This document shows positions 24,993 to 35,389 of a DNA stretch of 64,000 bases, in pieces. A model generated the notes under the pieces. That model ran no database searches. It was not told the DNA's origin and worked only from the letters and a program-made list of their open reading frames with translations. Where the stretch lies: NCBI GenBank assembly GCA_027625915.1, contig JANTQA010000060.1, positions 6,200,001 to 6,264,000 on the forward strand, in the 5' to 3' direction. Source of the DNA: Anaeramoeba flamelloides. Lineage: Eukaryota > Metamonada > Anaeramoebidae. Within the stretch, counting starts at the first letter, position 1. The number at the start of each line of letters is the position of its first letter. The translations under genes and the position numbers were made by a program.

Positions 24993-25742
24993 CTAAAAGT
25001 TTGTTATTATTGTAGTTTTTTTCTTTTGGGTTTTAGTTTGGAATCTTTTAATTTCAAAAAATTGTAATTCCGAAGATTCCTGATCACCTAGGTCTTGTTT
25101 TCGTTTGTGTTGTTTTTCTTGTTTTTGATCTTTCATTTGAAAATGTTCGTCCATTTCGTATTCCAAATCAGACTCAATTTCGGAACTGTCTAAAAGATCC
25201 ACATCCAATTGATCATTTTGGAATTTATTTTCAAGAAGATCAGGATACTCTCTCAGAGGGATTTCTAATATTTGTTTTTGTGGTTTTGCTTTTCTGTTCA
25301 TTGTAACAAAGAGTGCTGAGTCTGTTTGAAGATCGCCACCGTATATTTCTTGATACGAGTGTCCGTTTTGCTCAAGAATCAGCCTTAATTGTGCTAATTC
25401 TTCGTTTAGACGAGAATTTTCATCGATCTTGACTTCAACTTTTGTTTGTAGTGCTTCGAATTCAGATTGTAGTGTTCCTAATTTGCTTTGCAATTCTTGA
25501 GCTTGAAGGTTTTCTTTTTGGAACCCTCTGCAATTTTCTCCTTTTTTATTTATATTGCTTTTTTGTACCTTTGAAGATCGTCTTTGCAAATTTTCCTTTT
25601 TTCTGTTCAGATCCATTCTTTTTTGATTCTCGGTTTGTTTTGATCTTGCCCGCAAAAATCTTCGCTTTTTGAGATCAGTATCTTCATTTCCAGAGTTGTA
25701 CATTGCCCTTTTACGGATACATGGTGTTGATGTGAAAGTCAT
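24993..25742 (-). CDS. Basic, coiled-coil nuclear protein, bZIP-like
   Basis: 249 aa in one exon from ATG 25742. Residues about 25-70 are very basic (KKRRFLRARSKQ, NRKKENLQRRSSK). A predicted coiled coil follows at about 75-125, with Leu or hydrophobic residues at heptad spacing (LQSKLGTLQSEFEALQTKV, then RLNEELAQLRLILEQ). The C-terminal half is acidic (LLDSSEIESDLEYEMDE) and ends in a basic Lys/Thr tail. The basic-then-zipper order fits a bZIP transcription factor, but the canonical Asn-x7-Arg at the right distance from the first Leu is not clear. It could instead be a structural coiled-coil protein. The reading frame is intact and composition differs clearly from its flanks, so I consider it a real gene. 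Confidence 0.7.
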   Translation of the reverse strand: MTFTSTPCIRKRAMYNSGNEDTDLKKRRFLRARSKQTENQKRMDLNRKKENLQRRSSKVQKSNINKKGENCRGFQKENLQAQELQSKLGTLQSEFEALQTKVEVKIDENSRLNEELAQLRLILEQNGHSYQEIYGGDLQTDSALFVTMNRKAKPQKQILEIPLREYPDLLENKFQNDQLDVDLLDSSEIESDLEYEMDEHFQMKDQKQEKQHKRKQDLGDQESSELQFFEIKRFQTKTQKKKTTIITNF

Positions 25743-26794
25743 TATTGTTGATATTAGTTTGAGTAAAATGATGAAATTAGAAGGTTTGGTTCAGATTTGT
25801 TTTTGATTTTTTGTTTGTTGTTTAATTTTTGGCAAGTCTGGAGTTTAAACTCGAGTGGTTCCAATAAAATGTGCACAGATTATCTTCCGAAAAGATGTTG
25901 GCTTTCGTAAATGAAATTAGAGGATTGGAAAAAAATGAAATTTAATTAATACAAAAAAGATTTTTTCAATTTTTGAAAAATTTAATTAAAACCCAATAAC
26001 ATTCTATACAAGGAATAAAAGCCGGTATCTTAAAACTTGAAGAGTGTTTATTCGCCTACAAATTAAAACCTTTTTTTAAATTTTTCAAAAATTCAATTGA
26101 AATTGTGAGACCATTGCCTTGGAATAATCTTTTTAAACACCAAAATAGATGTCTAATCAAGATTAAAGATAATATTTTTTATTTTTAATACGTCGAATTT
26201 GGATAAATTCTGAACTAAAATTTAATCTAATTGGAAGTTTGTTGGTATGGTGGTAGTTTTCCGATTCGAGAAAATCTTCCAAATCAAAAACATGGAAAAT
26301 AATTTTTGTTTTCCTTATTAATTTTGGTTGTAAATAGAAAAAGTAAAAGACCTATATTCTTGAATACACGATTAAACGAGGCTGTTTGAGAACTTAAAAT
26401 TTCAAGTATCTACTCTTAACGACAAAATCCCAAATGTGAATAAAATAAGCTGATAAATCTTGAAATATGGAAGACTTCAATGTAACATCACAGAATTGAA
26501 TCTTAATTAATTTTTTCACAAAAAATGAGAGCTTTGTCAACTTTTTTCTGTAAATAATTTAAGAGTTGTTCATCTCAAATTGAGAAAGGAAATATTTATC
26601 TTTTTCAATAAACAACAGCGAATTGTAATCCACCCTAATGGGGCTGTTTGATTTATGACTTGAGTATCTCATCTAAAAATATTGTTCGAAATTTTTTGAC
26701 AAAAATTTCGGTCTTTTTATCAAATCTCAAAATTGGAATATAAATCGATAATCTGTTAACGATATTTATAAGCTAAGAATAGGGGTAGTAACAT
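25743..26794. other. Gene-free 5' flank of the bZIP-like gene
   Basis: AT-rich. Immediately upstream of the ATG a TG/TTG-rich patch (25743-25860) may hold the 5' UTR and promoter. No other feature recognised. Confidence 0.4.
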
Positions 26795-27050
26795 TTTAAA
26801 CACTGTGATTACTGTTAATTGTAAAATAAAAAGTTCAAAATATTCATTCAGATTTCCATAAAATCACATTTCAAGAATTAAAATAAATCATCCAAGTCCT
26901 CAATTTCTGAAAGGCTAATTAATAATTTAAGCTGGTTTAAAGAATTAAAAAATTTGAAAGGGTTTTATGATTATAAAAATTACAATTTTAGAAAGCTAAA
27001 TAAAAATTTTGTTCTGATTTATTTTGCAAAAATAAGTACAACTTTTTATT
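26795..27050 (+). repeat. Dispersed repeat I, copy 1
   Basis: Resembles 54290-54525 in the same orientation. Shared elements are AATTGTAAAATA, TTCATTCAG near the start, AATAATTTAAGCTGG, GAATTAAAA and AAAGCTAAATAAAAATTTTG. Ends undefined. Confidence 0.6.
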
Positions 27051-27234
27051 AGAAATTGAATCATTACTGGTATTTCATAAAGCCTAAAAAATGAATGTTT
27101 TCATAAACGGAGAGTGGGAAGTGTGGAAGTTTAACATATTTGAAGATGGAACAAAAAATCAAATCAAAATAATGAATAAATTTCGTAAGAAACAATCAAA
27201 AAAATAAAATTAATTCATGATCTTATTAAAAATA

Positions 27235-27480
27235 TCATACAATTTCTTCTCCTTTGTTTGGTTTTATTTTTAATTCTCTTAATGAAAAACTTTTTATTTA
27301 AAATATTTTTGAAAAACAAATTACTGTTTATTTCTAAAGAATATCCCGAAAGGACTTTTAAAATCCAATTTATCTTTAATTCATCTAATTCAGTTCTTTC
27401 TCAGAGAGATTTCAATATTATTTAATTCTTATTCAACTATAATAATTGAGTATTTAATTAATTTGTTTGATTTTCCAAGA
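27235..27480 (+). repeat. Dispersed repeat P, copy 2
   Basis: Resembles 6115-6440 inside the RhoGEF intron (see that entry). Ends undefined. Confidence 0.45.
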
Positions 27481-28133
27481 TTTTATTTTCCATCTACGAC
27501 AAAAACTAAAAAAAGTTGGCATTTACTTCTGATTTTTTCACCTTTTTTTTGTTAATTTGACAAAAGAATTATCTGAATAGTAAATTTTCTGAGAGTTGAA
27601 AGATCATATTGTAACCGAAAAAATGATTCCTAAGACATCTAATTAAAGGAAATTAAAAATATTACATTTTTGGTATTAATAAGTTTAATAAATGAAAAAT
27701 ATTTATTGATCCAAACACTTATCGAAATTCTCTGATAAAATAATTCAGATTTAAAATAGTTTTTTTTACATATCATACAAATGCCAATTCACTTTATTTA
27801 AAAGTATAGTTATACCCCCATCATGGTCTCTAACACACCTTGAAAGGAAGTCAAATTACCTTTACATAAGGAAGTTTTGTTATTCCAACTTTTCCCCTGT
27901 AAGTTTCGAATTTGGTACCTTCAAAATATATTGGTTGGTAATAATGAAAAAATTTCCAAAAATACATCCCTAATTTTAAATTTAAATTAGATATCTTGAC
28001 TCAACCTGAATTAAAGTTTTAATAATATTTTTGTAGAACTAAAATTAGTCTCCACTGAGTATTGAAGTTGGGAAGTCCATAAACTTCTTGAACTTTTTTT
28101 TTTTTTAGTTTTTAATAATATCAGTCACTTTAG

Positions 28134-29158
28134 TTTAAGGTTTACAATCATTGGAATTTGAAAAAAGAAAATCTTGTGTTAGGGTGCAATAACTTGTTAA
28201 TTAGGTTATTAGCTGATCGATCTTAATGCTTGGTATGAGCTTTAATTGTGGTTCAAAATTGTAATTTTTGACAATTTTTTTTTTTTTTAATAAATCTGTA
28301 TTGAAGAGTCAATGATTAATAGGTAGTAAGATATGTTATAAACAAATGGATTTTTGGGTTTTTGATTGAACTTTTTAATTATTTTTGATTGTTTTTCGGA
28401 TCTTTTTTTTACATACTGTAGTCAAAATAAAGCGTGTTTCAAAATAAAAAGCGTGTTTTTTTGTTATAGAAAACCTATATATTAACCAATCAAAGAAACC
28501 AATAATAAACCCGAAAAAAAACATGGCATTGGTTTCTTAAAGTTCTATTATTTAAAAAGAAATTCTAAAAATGAGGGATCAAATTGGAAAATTTGTCTCA
28601 AAAAACAGAGTTAATTTTTTTGAAAATTTTAATCATAAAAAAAAACAAAAAATTTCAAAAAAATTGAGAATATTATGGAAAATTTTCAACTATTTGCATG
28701 AATAATTTAAATTTTACTGAAAATAACCAGTACTTTACTTTCAAAATTGATTTGGGCTCAGGTATACTATTTCGTAGTAGATTGGATGTTGCCTTAGTAT
28801 AAGAATAAAAATAAGCATGATAATATTTTGAAACACGGATTATAGTCGTTGTGCACGCATTATTTTGATCACTTTAATTTTATTTATTTTGTTAATTGAC
28901 TAAAAAGTAAACCCGATTTTTCTTCTACAACCCAAAAGACTATATTCTTAAAAACCTACCAATCTATTAATCTTATAGTCTTCAATTGGGATTTTGGAGT
29001 TCGAAATAAAAAAAAATAAATTGTCAAAAATTACAATTTTCAACCACAATTAAAACTCTTACCAAGTCTAAGTTCGATCATCTATGAACCTAATTAACAA
29101 TTTTCTACACTTCAACACTATATAGTATTTTTTTCAAATGTTAGGGATTCTAAACCTT
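28134..29158. mobile_element. Family G long-TIR element, copy G2, carrying an insertion
   Basis: Left end TTTAAGGTTTACAATCATTG, right end TTAGGGATTCTAAACCTTCG. The inverted arms match G1 (AGCTGATCGATCTTAATG on the left, AGTTCGATCATCTATG on the right). At 1,025 bp it is about 460 bp longer than G1 and G3, which equals the length of the H2 insertion in its centre. Confidence 0.8.
28414..28876. mobile_element. Family H element inside G2, copy H2
   Basis: 463 bp with TA at both edges. Left end TACTGTAGTCAAAATAAAGC, then GTGTTTCAAAATAAAAAG. Right end TATTTTGAAACACGG, then GCATTATTTTGATCACTTTA. The GTCAAAATAA-type tip is typical of Tc1/mariner elements. No transposase frame. Confidence 0.78.
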
Positions 29159-29961
29159 CGATTCTATTTTCAGATTAGAATAATTGGTTTCAATAATTTG
29201 ATTTATGATTCCTATTTTTATAACACTTCTGTTTAATTCCCCTAGACATACTTGATTTCATTAGATATTCCAATTAGAAATCACCTTTCTTCCTTCTAAA
29301 AAGCTTCTAAAACATGGAAAATAAAAAAAAATCTAAATCTTGCCATATCTTCAAACAATTCTCTCATTAAAAAAACCATTCAAACAATCAAAAATATAAA
29401 TATCAAATTTTCTACAAAAATAGAGACTATTTCTGACAGAATTTATTATTAAAAAAACAATAAAATTACTAAAAATCCAGAAATAATTAGAAACTTATAA
29501 AACAAATTCGATCCCACATTTAAAAGAAACTTGAAATTATTCAGGGTTTTACTTTCAAAATTGATTTTAACTTATGTGTATTCTGGGAACTGGATCAAGT
29601 ATTGTATTTAAACAAGAAAAAAAATTCAGTGGTTTACATAGCCATGACATGCAAATTTTTAACTACCTTATTTCCAAATTCAACATTTTTCTAAATCACT
29701 TCAAAAAAAAATTATTTGCTTTGAAGTAAATTTTTATCTTATTGTCTGTATTTATAGTGTACAAAAATATTATTTAAAAATAAAAAATGACTCATTTTTC
29801 AAATAAATCTCAAAAAAATTTTACTTAATATCAAAAAAAATCAATTTTTATTTTATAACTTGATAAAAAAAATCTAATTTCTTTATTTGTTCCCATTTTG
29901 ACTCAATTTATTATATTTATTAATAAAAAAATGACTGAAGAAAATCACAAAACTAGTCACT
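29159..29961. other. Gene-free stretch
   Basis: AT-rich and somewhat less repetitive than its surroundings. No open frame with protein-like composition and no matched repeat. Confidence 0.35.
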
Positions 29962-30610
29962 ATTTCAAAAATTGTGACTCGATTGAGAACATAAATTGGA
30001 AAAAAAAAAAATTATAAATAGTTTTAAAATTTTTAATAACAACCTATTTTTAAATCTGCTGAAAGGACCAAATTTAAATCATTAAAAAATGATAATAACA
30101 TGATATTTGAAATATAAAATAAAATAAAATAAAAACTTTAAATAATCTTATCCACGATTTTTAAAATGTAATTTATTCTTTTTAATTACTATTTTTTTGA
30201 CTGAAAAGGTATAAAAAAGAAAATTTTTCTCAAATAATTATCTTTTTTTTAAATGTATTATATTATCTCAATTTTTCTTAATGTTAAAAAATACTTTCAA
30301 ATATCTTTATTTTTCCAACTTGATGATAAAAAAAAGAAATAAAAAAAGAAAAATTAAAAAATTGACTATATTAGTACAAAAAATTGACAAAAAGGATCCA
30401 AAAAAAAACAAAAGTTAAAAAAAAACTAAACAAAAAACGGAAAGGTGAAAAAAGGAAATTAAAAAAAAATGACAAAAAAAATAAATGAAATTAGAAAAAG
30501 TAATTCTGAATTTAAAAATGAAAAAAAATTATTTTGATAATAATATGTGATAAACCCACCCAAATCGACATATAATAACATTATAAAGTGACTAAAAAGT
30601 TCTTCTAAAA
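29962..30610. repeat. Repeat O, copy 1
   Basis: Begins with TTTCAAAAATTGTGACTC and ends at AACATTATAAAGTGACT. The same two blocks bound 55648-56207, where the right block reads TATAAAGTGAGTCAAAATT. The interior is almost pure A/T. Probably a small TIR element; class unknown. Confidence 0.5.
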
Positions 30611-31205
30611 TAATTTATTATAATTGTAAAAAAAAAAAACTCTTTTTTAAAATAACTGAAAATAAACCACTAAAAACGCAATTACTATTCCTTTCAATTT
30701 GATTATTTCAAAATGATAAATAATTACCGAATCTTGGGTATATTATTAATTTTATTATAATAAAAATATCAAAAGTATCACCTTTTTTCGTTTATTTTCA
30801 ATTTTTTCACATAAATATTAAATAAAAAATAAAATGAATTTAAATTAATAATATTGTTTTTTATAAATTTAAAAAAAAAAAAAGATTTCTTTCTTTATTT
30901 ATTTTTGAAGATTTGTAATTGTACTCTCATAAATATACTAATTTTAAACAATTTTTAGAAATGGGTGATATTATAACGAATTTTGATATCTTCTACCAAA
31001 TAAAATCAAAATGAATTTATTTTTTTTTTATTAAATACATATCAGCTATTATTATTTTTTCTTTTTTTTTTTCTAAAATTATGAAATCCCAATTATATAT
31101 TTATTTATTTATAGTTAGGAGTGATTAAATAAAAATCATCAAATAAAAAAAAGAGAAGAAGATATAATATATATATAATAAATTTATCATTTTCACCACC
31201 AAATT
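30611..31205. other. Gene-free A/T stretch
   Basis: Nearly pure A and T with homopolymer runs. Nothing recognised. Confidence 0.4.
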
Positions 31206-31352
31206 AGAAACTATCCATGTCGTAAATATACAGGAGGACCAAAAACCCGATAGAAAGATTATCAATTATAGATAAAAATTCCACATTTTGTGATTAATAA
31301 TCGACATTCCACTACTCTTAGAGTGGGGCACTGGATGCCCGAATTTATATAA
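31206..31352 (-). repeat. Structured repeat S, copy 2 (possible ncRNA)
   Basis: On the minus strand it reads ATATAAATTCGGGCATCCAG, then AGAGTAGTGG, then ATTAATCACAAAATGTGGA, and ends GTCCTCCTGT. The order and sequence match S1 at 41499-41740, which has about 85 extra bases in the middle. GTGGCA and TGCCC-type short stems are visible. Relative GC content is higher than the flanks. Confidence 0.55.
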
Positions 31353-31357
31353 ATCCC

Positions 31358-31362
<5 letters not shown>

Positions 31363-31391
<29 letters not shown>
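31363..31391. repeat. (TA)n microsatellite
   Basis: About 14 TA units directly beside repeat S copy 2. Confidence 0.9.
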
Positions 31392-31394
<3 letters not shown>

Positions 31395-31484
31395 GTCAAA
31401 ATATGGGGTTGGTTTTCCAATGCTGTGATTAATTGAGCATAATCCTTGATTTTAATCTATCCCCCCTTTTTATAAAAAGTCTTG

Positions 31485-31540
31485 CTATATTTTCTTGAGT
31501 TTTCTGTTTATTCAGAAAATTGATAGATTTTATGCTCTCG
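31485..31540. repeat. Repeat F fragment
   Basis: TTTTCTTGAGTTTTCTGTTT followed by AGAAAATTGATAGATTTT, the module seen in repeat F copies at 1700, 43138 and 48640. Only one module is present. Confidence 0.45.
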
Positions 31541-31789
31541 TGTAAATCGTAAAAAATTTCATTTTTTTTTTGTATTTTTTTGTTTTTCTAGAATTTTCTA
31601 TTTTTTTGGAACATTAATAAATTTCTGGAATACAATGAAAAATACTGAGTAAAGAACTATTAGTTTTCTCTAGTTCTATTGAATTTTCAAATTTGAATTT
31701 AACATTATATATACCTTAAAATTTTCAAAAAGTGGTAAAAATGTTAGAATTTTCAAGAAATAATAAAATTATGTAAACTTAATCTTGGG

Positions 31790-32205
31790 TCGAAACAAAG
31801 AAATAAGCTAATAAGTGTAAATATAGAATGCTGTAAAAAATCACAATTTGGAGATAAATAAAGAGTTCGATGTATTTATCCAAATTTTTTTTATAGTAAA
31901 CGCAACACAATTTTTGATTATTAAGATTGAATTGATTTTCAATATGAAATCTTTTTGTGAATAACAATATTTTGTTTGAAAAATGATTTTTTTAAAAAAA
32001 AAATTGAAAGATTAGTATTTACCTAACAGTTTTTTGATTAAAATTATTATTAGTCTATTAAAATAATCAGATATTATATTTACTATTATCAAAATTTGGA
32101 TAAATACATGAAACTCTTTATTGATCCCTATATTTGTAAAAACTCTATTTTTTACAACATTTATATTTACACTAGACATCTTTGTTTAATATGTTGGGAT
32201 TTCAA
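31790..32205. repeat. Foldback repeat M
   Basis: The two halves are inverted copies: AGTTCGATGTATTTATCC with ACTTATTAGC-type flanks on the left, against GGATAAATACATGAAACTC on the right. Arms are about 130-190 bp and imperfect, around a short AT centre. Small open frames on each arm are reflections of one another, not genes. It looks like a degraded long-TIR MITE. Confidence 0.7.
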
Positions 32206-32857
32206 AAAAAAAATATCGATCATAATTAGATATAAGAAATCAATTTTAATTGTTTTTTTAATAAAAAAAAAAATTAGTATGTAAATACAGTTATTCTAAA
32301 AAAATGGTTACTTTTTTTTTTCGAAGGTTAGAATAAAAGCTTTTTTAAACTTTTCTGTTTTAAATCAAGTGGTGACTTTTTCCCCCTCTCCAATCTCTAC
32401 CCCATATTTAAAGGTTGAATTCTTACTTTGTTAAAAAATTTAAAACTTTTAAAAAGTTTTAATTCTGATAAAGAATTCACTTTTTTTAAAAATAGCCTCG
32501 AAAATTTCAAAAAAAGTTTTAAAAAATTCCTCACATTGTTAAAGTAACTGTACACAAATATTTCTTGTTATCTTTATTCAATAAAAAAAAAAAATAAAAA
32601 AATCAAAATTGGAATTTATTGAATTAAATTTAGGAAATTTACACAAACAAGAAATGGGAATTATTTTTTTCGTAAAGTAAATCATAAAAAAAAAAAATAA
32701 AAAATCATTGAATAAAATGTCACAGATAATTTATTGTTGAAATCAATCTCTTTTAAAAAAACTAATATCTCTCTTCGTGTATCTTCATTTCAGAAATAAG
32801 AAATTCATTTTCAAATTTTAATTCTGAGCATTTCTTTGTTCAAATTAATACGTTGAA
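32206..32857. other. Gene-free 3' flank of the METTL5-like gene
   Basis: AT-rich. No coding or repeat signal that I can support. Confidence 0.4.
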
Positions 32858-33786
32858 TTATTTTTTTGTAATATGAAGAATATCGACCATTATTTCGACA
32901 TTTTTTTTTCTATGGAATTTATAAGATTTTGGCAAGTCAAATTTGACTTGAAATAAGACTTCTACATTATAGCCCATATTAGCAAAATGCTTTATTAAAA
33001 ATTTTCTGGTGGTTGTTTTATGAAAAGAGAATACAGAGCCACCGGGTTTTATAAACTCAAGTGCCTTAGTCACAAATTTTACATCAACACCTTTTATTTT
33101 GTTTCCAAAGGGAGGGTTTAAAATGGCATAATCAAAGCTAGTGTCTTCTCCATAAATCTCAATTATCTCTTTTTGTGTTAATTTGAACACATTACATTCC
33201 ACCAATGTTATATCATCTAGTGCAATGATTTCTTTAATGACTTTTTGTTCTTCATTTTCACTATTTTGTTCTGCTTTTTGTTCTTGTTCTTCTTCCTCTT
33301 CCTCTTCCTCTTCCTCTTCTTCTTCAGAATTGGACGAGTCTTAAAAAATTAAATCAGAAATATTTTCTTTTGCAATTTCAAGCGCGTTTGGATCAATTTC
33401 AACAGAAAGGATCTGATTTGCTCCAAGAATTGAACACCCAATTGTCAACATCCCTTCAATTTGAGAATAGTCGTTTTTTTAGAAAAACAAAAGAAAAATT
33501 GAGTATTTACAAAAACAATCAAAAAGAAAGAACGTCTTGAAAGATCAATTACACTTTTTTCTTCAAATCCAAATTTTGTTGCAATGTTATAGAGAATGTG
33601 TGAAGTAAGGTGTGAGTTTGTACAGTCTTTTTACACAAAATGAAGAACAAACAGAAATTTAAATAAGAAAGTAAGGAAATTACATAATTGGGGAACGAGA
33701 AATTTACATTGTTCATATTTAATTTTTGGATCTTCAAAATCTTTTACTTGTTGTAAAATTGCTTCAAATTGCTTTAATTTGATCAT
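32858..33786 (-). pseudogene. METTL5-like rRNA adenine methyltransferase, apparently decayed
   Basis: METTL5 makes the single N6-methyladenosine of 18S rRNA. Exon 1 (33786-33708) encodes MIKLKQFEAILQQVKDFEDP. Exon 2 (33626-33553) encodes CTNSHLTSHILYNIATKFG, and the joint restores a Tyr, giving EQYCTNSHL like EQYPTRPHI in human METTL5. Further on come MLTIGCSILGANQ and EIDPNALEIAKENIS (about 33450-33350), an acidic Glu run, then the catalytic DYAILNPPFGNK and the conserved end LPKSYKFHRKKNVEIMVD. Two defects are visible. The SAM-binding motif that should read DLGCGCG between SVI and MLTIG cannot be found in any frame or splice model. An in-frame TAA (33341-33343) lies before the acidic run, with no usable intron around it. 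Either the copy is dead or the assembly is faulty here. Confidence 0.75.
33287..33325 (-). repeat. (GAAGAG)n acidic microsatellite
   Basis: CTTCCT/CTTCTT repeats on the plus strand, encoding a Glu run in the METTL5-like frame at a site where METTL5 proteins have only a short loop. Confidence 0.85.
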
Positions 33787-33979
33787 AAAGAAAGTTTTCA
33801 AAACAAAAAAATCTTTAAAAAAATGTATTTCGAACAACCAAAATTTTGGAAACAAGCTTATTTCAGGAAAAGAAACAATTAGAAATTTAAATTTGTCAGG
33901 AAATAATCAGATCTCCAATTTTGAAAGTACAATATCCAAAAATTTTAATGATTTAATTTCCTTCTGAATAAACAAACTC

Positions 33980-34521
33980 TTAAATCCAATTTTCTTTTAT
34001 TCTTCAAACTGTTTTTTACCTTTTCAAATCAAACCAAAATATACTTTCTCTTTGAGTGTTTGTTTGGCATAACTGAGAAAAACTCTCAAAAAGAGATTAC
34101 AGTTTTAATTTTTACACCAAAGTAATATAGATAAGCTTCAAAATTTCTTTCCTTTAAAAAAGATGTCTTGTTTGGTTTTCTCGAATGACAAATTTCACTA
34201 ACACTCCTTGGCTATTGGGGAAAAAAGATCATAATAGTAATTTTGTAAACATGAACACAGTGAAACTTGGGGAATTTGGATCTTAAAAGCAACATGGGAC
34301 TACCCTTATTGTGTTAATTACTCCTTTAGGATACATTTTAGCAAATAAAGCTCTTTGGAAAATGTGAAAACAATAGTTTTATTTCCAAAAACTTTTCCAA
34401 AAGATTTGATTTCCCAAAGAACCAATTTGATTAAACTGTATTTTGTTCTCTGTTTTTTGATTTTTTGCCAATCACTCTTTATTTTAACCACACTCTTATA
34501 AATGATACAATACAAAATTTT
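33980..34521. other. Stretch with weak coding-like signal
   Basis: On the minus strand 34515-34318 is an open run with Trp-containing, protein-like composition (KSVVKIKSDWQKIKKQRTKY) ending at a stop at 34318. I recognise no family, and its apparent N-terminus lies in the adjoining foldback element. It may be a gene remnant or chance. Confidence 0.3.
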
Positions 34522-35389
34522 ACCATTGTGAAAAAAATTTGGGTCATTAAAAAAAAATGGGTCAGTCAAAAATTTGTTTTCGTTTTTTAAATAGTAAATA
34601 TTAGCAAAATGATTTTTGATCAAAGTAAAATTTTATGAACAAATCTTACATTTAATAAAAACCAAAGTCAATATCAATAATAATTTTCAAATGCAATATT
34701 AAATTGTTGCATTTTAACCTTTTGGAATTACTGTGGAACTCTAAAAAACAAAATTTTACTTTTAATTGTAAACTTTACTAAAAATGTTAATTTTTTTTTA
34801 TTAGAAAACATTACAAGATCAAGTTAATTATTGTTTGGGAAGACCAAAAATTAATAACAGTTTTAAATTAAGGTTTGTCTATGAGGATTTTTAGAATTTA
34901 AATGGTTTCTGAAATCTTGATATTTCGGTATTTTGAAGTTTTGATTGTAAACATTAGTGGAAAACAACCTCTTTCGAAAAAATATCTTTTTTGGAAGAAT
35001 TTATGATTCAATTTGGTTTAAAAGGATATTTAAGATTAACCGTGATAAATTTGCGTTTATTAACAATGATAAATATCTTATTGAATTAATAGATTTAAAT
35101 ATTTCCTATTAAATAGTTCTCTTATTTTTTAGTAAAGTTTACAATTAAAAATAAATTTTTGTATTTTTGGAGTTCCACAGTAATTCCAAAAGCTTCAAAT
35201 GCAACAATTTAATATTGCATTTGAAAATTATTATTGATAATGACTTTGGTTTTTATTAAATGTAAGATTTGTTCATAAAATTTTACTTTGATCAAAAACC
35301 ATTTTGCTAATATTTATTATTTAAAAAACGAAAACAAATTTTTGACTGACCCAATTTTTTTTAATGACCCAAATTTTTTTCACAATGGT
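34522..35389. mobile_element. 868-bp foldback element with 259-bp inverted arms
   Basis: The left arm 34522-34780 and right arm 35131-35389 are near-perfect inverse copies of equal length, around a 350-bp centre. The ends read ACCATTGTG and CACAATGGT. Arms contain GGGTCAGTCAAAAATTTG and GGAATTACTGTGGAACTC, each with its inverse. No transposase frame and no clear target duplication. The right tip overlaps the beginning of the V-ATPase c'' gene. High arm identity suggests recent activity or arm homogenisation. Confidence 0.88.

Noticed and set aside
31779-32284. Two about 62-codon frames on opposite strands
   Set aside because: They are mirror images on the arms of foldback repeat M, not genes.
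33779-33967. 62-codon plus-strand frame
   Set aside because: It begins antisense to exon 1 of the METTL5-like gene, which has the clear homology. It is a shadow frame.
34318-34623. 101-codon minus-strand frame
   Set aside because: Its N-terminal third is the foldback-element arm. The rest has protein-like residues but no family I recognise and no flanking exons.
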